Below, piece after piece: positions 1 through 4,327 of a DNA stretch of 5,684 nucleotides; positions within the stretch are counted from its first letter, which is position 1; every line of letters starts with the position of its first letter. Made by a program: the position numbers and the translations under genes. The notes below the pieces were generated by a model, which was given only the letters and a program-made list of their open reading frames with translations, did not search any database and was not told where the DNA came from. Source of the stretch: an uncultured Erysipelotrichaceae bacterium (GTDB taxonomy: Bacteria; Bacillota_I; Bacilli_A; RF39; UBA660); contig CACXEC010000040.1 in the NCBI GenBank assembly GCA_902766545.1, positions 1-5,684 on the forward strand. Reading direction: 5' to 3'.

Positions 1-603
1 ATCTAATAAAACACTAATCCAACTTTTCTTATTCATATGATATGCCGGAAATATTGACTTACCATCAATTACTTTATCAATTAATTCTTTTTGATACCTT
101 AAATCAATGACTTCAATTAAATCATCACTATCAATACCAAAATTACTTAACTTAGGAGTTAAAATAGCCGCATACCATTTTTTATTATCCTTATTACGTA
201 TAGCACCATTATTAGGAAATTTATCCCATAAATATTCAATATCATCATTATATGTATCTTTTATATACTTTAAAATATCAATAGTTTGTCTTTGATAAAA
301 AATATTATTTGTCGTACAATTCTTAATAATATCATTAATAAGTTCATCATAAACATCTCTAATTTTGCCTACATAAGATCCATTAAAATCTTCAACATCT
401 ACTAAAAAATATTCATCCATCGTATTAAGATCAATTATATAAGAATTTTGCACACTTTCATTTATCTCAGCACATATCTTAAACTTGTTATCAATAACAT
501 TCTTTTCTAATTTAAAAAAATTACTCTCCTTTTTAAAGCCATAAGAAAGTAATTTATCAAAATCTATTTCTTTATTATCAAAATACTTATTTAAAACTCT
601 CAT
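1..603 (-). CDS. YjbR/MmcQ-family protein, 3' end cut by window edge
   Basis: The first 201 codons are visible, from an ATG at 603-601, with no stop before the window edge. The C-terminal half (about residues 106-201) looks like the YjbR/MmcQ fold (CyaY-like, often labelled DNA-binding). It shows YLWDKFP (124-130), a RNKDNKKWY stretch (136-144) and FPAYHMNKKSW (185-195), which is typical of the family. Probably only some 20 residues are missing. The N-terminal 100 residues are an acidic, Lys-rich extension (KLLSYGFKKE at 17-26), which I recall in many Bacillota members but cannot assign a role. There is no signal peptide or membrane segment, so it is cytoplasmic. It begins 2 nt after the stop of the upstream glycosyltransferase, with AGGA 8 nt before the ATG inside that gene, so translation is probably coupled. 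The cellular function of the family is poorly defined; 'DNA-binding' is an annotation habit more than a proven role here. Confidence 0.85.
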   Translation of the reverse strand, partial: MRVLNKYFDNKEIDFDKLLSYGFKKESNFFKLEKNVIDNKFKICAEINESVQNSYIIDLNTMDEYFLVDVEDFNGSYVGKIRDVYDELINDIIKNCTTNNIFYQRQTIDILKYIKDTYNDDIEYLWDKFPNNGAIRNKDNKKWYAAILTPKLSNFGIDSDDLIEVIDLRYQKELIDKVIDGKSIFPAYHMNKKSWISVLLD

Positions 604-605
604 AT

Positions 606-1829
606 CTAATTTCCTATTTCTTCAAGAGTTATCGCCCTATCATGCTTAATTTCTTCCCATTTAAGATTCTTTTTAAATAAACAAATAACACTAATTGGAA
701 GCCAACTAATAATAAACAAGGAAAATAAAACTATTCCTTTCCATAACGGTCTTATTTTTTTATTTAAGTACATAATAGTTATAACTGAAATAAATACTTG
801 GGATAGATAACTAATTATTAAAACTATAACAGCTACTTTAATAATCTTACCATTAATAAGAATATTAATTATTCCAAATACAGCAAAATTTAAAACCATT
901 AAAATTTGAGAAAATGTAGCCAAAAAATTACAAAACATATCCAAGTTTGGTAATTTAAAAGTTTTAAAAAAGTTTTTAACTAGCTTAATAGAATATAGTT
1001 TCATACATTGCAAATTACCAACTGTCCATCTTTTTCTTTGCTTCCAACTAGTTTTAAAACTTGAAGGATATTCATCATAAGTAATTGCTTTATCAGCATA
1101 ATATATTTTCTCATCCTTTAAAGCACACTGACCAGTAAACTCCATATCTTCTGTTAGCGAATAAGTATTAAATCCATTTTGATCTACAATTTCTTTCTTT
1201 ACCATAAATCCAGTCCCAGTAATATTAGCATTACCATTTAAACCCATTCTAGATTGGCAGAAAAATAGATTATGAATATAATAACAAATCGTATAACTAC
1301 CACTAACCCAACTATCAGATGGATTTTTGGCATCCCTAAAACTTGTGGCTACTCTATACCCATTATTTAATACATCATTCATATGCTTTAAAAAATCCGG
1401 ATGAACCACATTATCCGCATCAAACACTATATATGCATCAATATTCTTATCTTTTTTTAAGTAATCAAAAGCAAAAGATAAAACATCGGCTTTAGTTTTA
1501 ACAGGTACTGTTACATCAACAGCATTAGCACCATGTTCTTTTACTACTTTAGCAGTATTATCTGACGTATTGTTTATAAAAATATAAGTTTTATATTTTT
1601 CTTTATTATAGTTTAAATTATTTAAACTATCAATTAAATTACCTATTACAGCTTCTTCATTACGGGCAGCTACAATAACGCCAAAATAATTTTCTTTGTC
1701 TACATTTTTTAAAACAGTTCGTTTTTTCTTCTCAATAATAAGCCCTATCAAGCCACTTACAACATAATAAGCACCATATAATAATGTTATATATGAAATT
1801 ATTTGATAAATAATTAATACAATTTCCAT
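606..1829 (-). CDS. Membrane glycosyltransferase, family 2 (second copy of tandem pair)
   Basis: A 407-residue inverting GT2 enzyme of the cellulose/hyaluronan/poly-GlcNAc synthase-like type. Seen in order: one N-terminal membrane helix (about 3-33); the nucleotide-sugar fold starting VIVAARNEE (51-59); NNTSDNT (86-92); KTKAD (111-115); the metal-binding DADN (137-140); TGTGFMV (204-210); TED with the presumed catalytic Asp (226-228); QRKRW, the QxxRW acceptor-site motif (264-268). Three further hydrophobic segments follow (about 301-326, 330-356, 364-386), then a cytosolic tail with KWEEIKHDR (390-398). All catalytic motifs are intact. QxxRW is typical of processive enzymes but also occurs in single-transfer ones, so product and sugar donor cannot be named; a surface polysaccharide or glycolipid is inferred. 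The start is fixed by AGGA 8 nt upstream. It lies 22 nt after its paralogue and 2 nt before the YjbR-like gene, in one operon. Confidence 0.9.
   Translation of the reverse strand: MEIVLIIYQIISYITLLYGAYYVVSGLIGLIIEKKKRTVLKNVDKENYFGVIVAARNEEAVIGNLIDSLNNLNYNKEKYKTYIFINNTSDNTAKVVKEHGANAVDVTVPVKTKADVLSFAFDYLKKDKNIDAYIVFDADNVVHPDFLKHMNDVLNNGYRVATSFRDAKNPSDSWVSGSYTICYYIHNLFFCQSRMGLNGNANITGTGFMVKKEIVDQNGFNTYSLTEDMEFTGQCALKDEKIYYADKAITYDEYPSSFKTSWKQRKRWTVGNLQCMKLYSIKLVKNFFKTFKLPNLDMFCNFLATFSQILMVLNFAVFGIINILINGKIIKVAVIVLIISYLSQVFISVITIMYLNKKIRPLWKGIVLFSLFIISWLPISVICLFKKNLKWEEIKHDRAITLEEIGN
612..615 (-). promoter_or_regulatory. Ribosome-binding site of the YjbR-like gene
   Basis: AGGA on the minus strand sits 8 nt before the ATG at 603 and lies inside the last codons of the upstream glycosyltransferase. 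It supports the chosen start and translational coupling. Confidence 0.7.
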
Positions 1830-1837
1830 TTTATCAA

Positions 1838-1841
1838 TCCT
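1838..1841 (-). promoter_or_regulatory. Ribosome-binding site of the second glycosyltransferase
   Basis: AGGA lies 8 nt before the ATG at 1829, within a TTAGGATTGATAA leader that also precedes the paralogous gene upstream. The duplication therefore carried the translation signal with it. Confidence 0.75.
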
Positions 1842-1851
1842 AATTTATATA

Positions 1852-3078
1852 CTAATTAGTTTTTATTTCATCTAATTTAATAGATCTATCATGCTTAATT
1901 TCTTCCCATTTTAAATCTTTTTTAAATAAAGCAATAATATTAATAGGAACCCAACTTAAAACAAATAATGGAAATAATATAATTCCCTTCCATAAATATT
2001 TAATATTTTTACGTAAATAAATAATCGTAAATATAGGGATAAATATTTGTACTAAATAACCAAATATCCAGCTTAAATAATCTTGTTCAATTAAAGGATT
2101 ACCCACAATAAAATTAGATACTCTTAACATTCCAATATTTGCATAAACAATAACTTGAAATATTGCCCCACTAAAATTACAAGACATATCTAAATTTGAT
2201 ATCTTACCAGTTTTAAAGAAATTTTTAATAAGTTTTATAAAGTATAGCTTCATACATTGAATATTACCTACCGACCATCTTTTTCTTTGTTTCCAACTAG
2301 TTTTAAATTTAGTAGGATATTCATCATAAGTAATTGCCTTCTCAGCATAATAAATTTTCTCGCCTTTAAGTGCACATTGTCCAGCAAACTCCATATCTTC
2401 AGTTAAAGAATAAGTTACGAATCCATCTCTATCTATAATTTCTTTTTTTACCATAAAACCAGTACCTGTAACTGTAGCATTAGCATTCATACCCATTCTA
2501 GAACGGCAAAAGAATAAGTTTTGAATATAATAAAAAATGGTGTAACTGGCACTAATCCAACTATCAGATGGATTTTTAGCATCTCTAAAACTAGTAGCAA
2601 CCCTATATCCATTATTTAAAGCATCATTCATATGCATAACAAAATCCGGATGAACAACATTATCTGCATCAAATACTATATAAGCATCAATACTTTTATT
2701 ATCTTTTAAATAATCAAAAGCAAAAGATAAAACATCAGCTTTAGTTTTAACTGGGACTGTTACATCAATAGCTTTAGCGCCATGCTCTTTTACCACACTA
2801 GCCGTATTATCATTAGTATTATTAATAAATACATATGTGTTAATTCTATCTTTATCATAATTTAAATTATTCAAACTATCAATTAAATTACCAACGACAT
2901 TTTCCTCATTACGAGCAGCAACAATAATAGCAAAATTATGCTTCTTATTATCTTTCTTTAAATCTTTTCTTTTAATCTTCTCTAAGATTAATCCAATAAC
3001 GCCACTTACAACATAATAAGCACCATATATAAGAGTAATATAAGAAATAATTCTATAAATAATTAATACAACTTCCAT
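1852..3078 (-). CDS. Membrane glycosyltransferase, family 2 (first copy of tandem pair)
   Basis: A 408-residue GT2 enzyme, collinear with its downstream neighbour: motifs fall at the same residue numbers, namely IIVAARNEE (51-59), NNTNDNT (86-92), DADN (137-140), TED (226-228) and QRKRW (264-268). One membrane helix precedes the catalytic domain (about 3-33). Hydrophobic segments follow at about 301-325, 335-356 and 363-386, with the same KWEEIKHDR tail (390-398). My hand count gives about 80% identity to the neighbour over residues 1-300, about 18% over 301-340 and about 64% over 341-407. All catalytic residues are present, so both copies should be active. The variable segment is the first membrane span after the catalytic domain, which in related synthases lines the acceptor or export path. 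The two copies may therefore differ in acceptor, product or partner (inference). It is the first gene of the operon, with its own leader and likely promoter. Confidence 0.9.
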   Translation of the reverse strand: MEVVLIIYRIISYITLIYGAYYVVSGVIGLILEKIKRKDLKKDNKKHNFAIIVAARNEENVVGNLIDSLNNLNYDKDRINTYVFINNTNDNTASVVKEHGAKAIDVTVPVKTKADVLSFAFDYLKDNKSIDAYIVFDADNVVHPDFVMHMNDALNNGYRVATSFRDAKNPSDSWISASYTIFYYIQNLFFCRSRMGMNANATVTGTGFMVKKEIIDRDGFVTYSLTEDMEFAGQCALKGEKIYYAEKAITYDEYPTKFKTSWKQRKRWSVGNIQCMKLYFIKLIKNFFKTGKISNLDMSCNFSGAIFQVIVYANIGMLRVSNFIVGNPLIEQDYLSWIFGYLVQIFIPIFTIIYLRKNIKYLWKGIILFPLFVLSWVPINIIALFKKDLKWEEIKHDRSIKLDEIKTN

Positions 3079-3086
3079 CTTATCAA

Positions 3087-3090
3087 TCCT
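3087..3090 (-). promoter_or_regulatory. Ribosome-binding site of the first glycosyltransferase
   Basis: AGGA lies 8 nt before the ATG at 3078. A stronger-looking AAGGAG lies further up at 3097-3102, 18 nt from the ATG, which is too far to serve this start. No in-frame alternative start sits between the two. Confidence 0.7.
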
Positions 3091-3103
3091 AACTTGCTCC
3101 TTA

Positions 3104-3132
3104 AATATACTATAAAACTAAATTTAAGTAAA
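3104..3132 (-). promoter_or_regulatory. Candidate promoter of the glycosyltransferase operon
   Basis: In the space between the surface-gene terminator and the first glycosyltransferase, TTTACT (3127-3132) and TATATT (3104-3109) are separated by 17 nt. They match the sigma-A consensus at 4 of 6 and 5 of 6 bases, and would give a leader of roughly 20 nt. A better -35 box, TTGTCA at 3149-3154, lies upstream but has no good -10 at the right distance. AT-rich DNA produces chance matches, so this is only a candidate. Confidence 0.4.
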
Positions 3133-3156
3133 CATATTTAATAAAATTTGACAAAT

Positions 3157-3176
3157 AAAAAAGCCGTAAGGCTTTT
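3157..3176 (-). terminator. Intrinsic terminator after the surface-protein gene
   Basis: A 7-bp stem AAAAGCC/GGCTTTT with loop TTAC ends in a run of six T on the minus strand. The left arm starts inside the TAA stop codon. It separates the surface gene from the glycosyltransferase operon, which therefore needs its own promoter. The A/T symmetry could let it act in both directions. Confidence 0.75.
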
Positions 3177-3288
3177 ATATTTTCTTAAAGAATTGCTTTT
3201 TATTATTAATAAGAACAAATGCAATACCTAAAACAACTAAAGATAAGAACAAACCTAAAATATAATCCTCTACCCCAGTCTTTGGACT
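3175..3288 (-). other. Sortase-type cell-wall sorting signal (SPKTG variant)
   Basis: SPKTG at residues 320-324 is followed by an acidic pair, a hydrophobic helix of about 20 residues (YILGLFLSLVVLG onward) and a Lys-rich tail. The layout is that of an LPXTG anchor, with Ser replacing Leu at the first position. Confidence 0.75.
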
Positions 3289-3312
3289 TTCAGGAACTGG
3301 AGTCTCACTACT

Positions 3313-3354
3313 ATTATTTGAATTATTATTATTATTGTTGTTATTGTTATTATT
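3313..3354 (-). repeat. AAT/AAC trinucleotide run coding a poly-Asn stalk
   Basis: Fourteen codons give eleven Asn, one Ser and two Asn, nearly all AAT or AAC. The run sits between a Thr/Pro-rich stretch and the sorting signal, where wall proteins carry a flexible spacer. Slippage would change length in whole codons and keep the frame. Confidence 0.85.
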
Positions 3355-3453
3355 AGGCAATGTTATAGCCGGATGAGTAACAGGCATCGTTCTTGTAGTA
3401 GTCGTGGTAGTTGATGAAGTAATAGGATCAGGAACTACTACAACTTCTCGTTG

Positions 3454-3666
3454 CCAGCAAGCATAAAGTTTATCATAATCAGCATAGCTTACAAGTAAAG
3501 CTGGGTCTATGCAGTTCGTTTGATTCGTAGAAGTACTCCAGCCAGTTAATGTATATCCCTGTTTTGTGAAATAGTTAACTCCAGCATCCCTTAATGTACA
3601 CTTCCCAGAGGCACACATCCAGGTTATTGCAAATTCGCCTTTTCCACCATTTGGATATAAATAAAT
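3454..3666 (-). repeat. InlB-type B-repeat 2
   Basis: Residues 194-264 run from IYLYPNGG to LYACW, with GYTLTGWS as the core. It aligns with repeat 1 through the NGG, the Cys pair, GWS, the CID stretch and the DYxKLYACW end. It is uninterrupted. Confidence 0.75.
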
Positions 3667-3804
3667 TGAATTATTCTTTTTTTCACAAGATATATATGGA
3701 TGTTTTTGAATATAGTCTGAATTCCTCGTAGTGCTTCTACAATCGCTAGTTAGCTTATCACCAGCACGAAAAAATTTATAATTAGTACTCAAAGTTCCGC
3801 CTGA

Positions 3805-3807
3805 CTA
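3805..3807 (-). other. Second in-frame stop (TAG) in the surface gene
   Basis: Codon 147, between EETITF and SGGTL, where the ITFxSGG pattern resembles the start of another B-repeat. TAG is one change from AAG, CAG or GAG. The same frame stays open for 209 more codons to the true end. Confidence 0.85.
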
Positions 3808-3888
3808 AAAAGTTATTGTTTCTTCAAAGTCTTCACAATAATAGCATCCCTCTTCTGGAACGGACAACTGCACGCTGGGCTTTTGTAT

Positions 3889-4110
3889 CCAGCAAGCATA
3901 CAGTTTTGAGTAATCAGGATAATATATACCAACGCCGTCGTCAATGCAATAAGTACCATTAGAATTTTTACTCCAGCCAGCAAAATCATATCCTTACCTC
4001 GTTGGAAGCACATCATCGCTACCGCGACAAAGTAAATTTGAATCAGAACAAAGAAATATTTTTTCCGTTGAATTATCTGAAAAAAATCCACCATTAGCAT
4101 TGAATGATAT
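3889..4110 (-). repeat. InlB-type B-repeat 1 (contains premature TAA)
   Basis: Residues 46-119 run from ISFNANGG to LYACW, with the family core GYDFAGWS. The TAA at codon 84 falls just before that GY. Cysteines at 66, 73, 100 and 118 recur at matching places in repeat 2. Confidence 0.75.
3994..3996 (-). other. First in-frame stop (TAA) in the surface gene
   Basis: Codon 84. In repeat 2 the aligned codon is CAG (Gln, in TKQGY), and family members often have Glu, Lys or Gln here. TAA is one change from CAA, GAA or AAA. The frame continues straight on with GYDFAGWS. Confidence 0.85.
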
Positions 4111-4173
4111 TTCATTATTACCAGCACTAGTAGACAGAGACAAAGTCTTTTTAGTAATAGTATACTCATCATC

Positions 4174-4245
4174 TGCATATACATTACTTGTTACTAGTAA
4201 CATACTAAAGATACTTAATAAAACTATTGTTATTTTACTCCTCAT
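4174..4245 (-). other. Signal peptide of the surface protein
   Basis: Residues 1-24: basic MRSK, a hydrophobic core from ITIVLL through MLLV, and a VYA cleavage site followed by acidic DDE. This is a standard Sec-type signal that sends the product through the membrane. Confidence 0.85.
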
Positions 4246-4251
4246 TATTTA

Positions 4252-4257
4252 CCACCT
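4252..4257 (-). promoter_or_regulatory. Ribosome-binding site of the surface-protein gene
   Basis: AGGTGG lies 6 nt before the ATG at 4245. It is a good match to the 16S anti-Shine-Dalgarno sequence, which fixes the start. Confidence 0.75.
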
Positions 4258-4298
4258 ATTCTGTAAAAAATTTATCATTAATATAATATTTTTATAAT

Positions 4299-4327
4299 AA
4301 AAAAATAGATTTATTAATCTATTTTTT
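4299..4327 (-). terminator. Low-GC intrinsic terminator after mutS
   Basis: A 12-bp inverted repeat, AAAAAATAGATT/AATCTATTTTTT, flanks a 4-nt loop and is followed by a run of seven T on the minus strand (4299-4305) that overlaps the right arm. The mutS stop codon lies in the loop. Only two stem pairs are G-C, so it is weak by calculation but fits the composition of the genome. It is nearly symmetric and could act both ways. Confidence 0.6.

Larger units (their letters stand above)
606..3090 (-). repeat. Tandem gene duplication of GT2 genes with leader
   Basis: Two collinear units, 606-1841 and 1852-3090, each comprise a ribosome site, an 11-12 nt AGGA-to-ATG leader with the shared TTAGGATTGATAA sequence, and a 407- or 408-codon gene. 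Synonymous and non-synonymous differences are scattered throughout, so this is an old biological duplication and not an assembly repeat. Confidence 0.85.
3175..4245 (-). pseudogene. Wall-anchored InlB B-repeat surface protein, broken by two in-frame stops
   Basis: One frame runs from ATG 4245 to TAA 3175 (356 codons), interrupted by TAA at codon 84 and TAG at codon 147. Seen in order: signal peptide (1-24, cleavage after VYA); an InlB B-repeat (Listeria-Bacteroides/Flg_new type, 46-119); a Cys-rich insert (about 124-193); a second B-repeat (194-264); Thr-rich and poly-Asn stalk (about 270-311); SPKTG sorting signal (320-324); membrane helix (about 326-346); basic tail NNKKQFFKKI. It would be exported and attached by a sortase, with adhesion a common role for the family. 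The pieces after each stop lack a signal peptide. A possible restart at TTG 3792 has no well-placed ribosome site. The start is supported by AGGTGG 6 nt upstream. I saw no convincing promoter in the 68 nt before it. Readthrough cannot be excluded, but recent inactivation is the simplest reading. Confidence 0.8.

Noticed and set aside
107..295. Plus-strand open frame of 62 codons
   Set aside because: It lies opposite the YjbR-like gene and is explained by the antisense of its AT-rich codons; no ribosome site or known motif.
606..3078. Assembly artefact duplicating one glycosyltransferase
   Set aside because: The copies differ at about 20% of residues over the best part and much more at 301-340, with differences spread throughout.
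3079..3174. Riboswitch or long regulatory leader before the glycosyltransferase operon
   Set aside because: Apart from the upstream terminator hairpin, the 96 nt show no stable stem or recognisable aptamer, only promoter-like boxes and the ribosome site.
3313..3354. CRISPR or regulatory direct repeat
   Set aside because: It is an in-frame AAT/AAC codon run inside the surface gene, with no spacers or longer repeat unit.
3175..3792. The downstream anchor part as an independent gene starting at TTG 3792
   Set aside because: It would lack a signal peptide, and AGGCGG lies only 3 nt before the TTG, too close for a normal ribosome site. The frame joins directly to the upstream part through a single stop codon.
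3813..4184. Minus-strand open frame of 123 codons overlapping the surface gene
   Set aside because: It is a different frame inside the gene whose signal peptide and repeats are read in the main frame. It shows no recognisable domain and no ribosome site.
3175..4245. Reassigned stop codons (TAA or TAG read as an amino acid)
   Set aside because: mutS ends with TAA and both glycosyltransferases end with TAG at the expected family lengths, so neither codon is generally a sense codon here. Both different stops occur in only this one gene.
4100..4297. Plus-strand open frame of 65 codons with a hydrophobic product
   Set aside because: It is antisense to the signal-peptide region and intergenic space. 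The hydrophobicity is a by-product of AT-rich codons, and there is no ribosome site.
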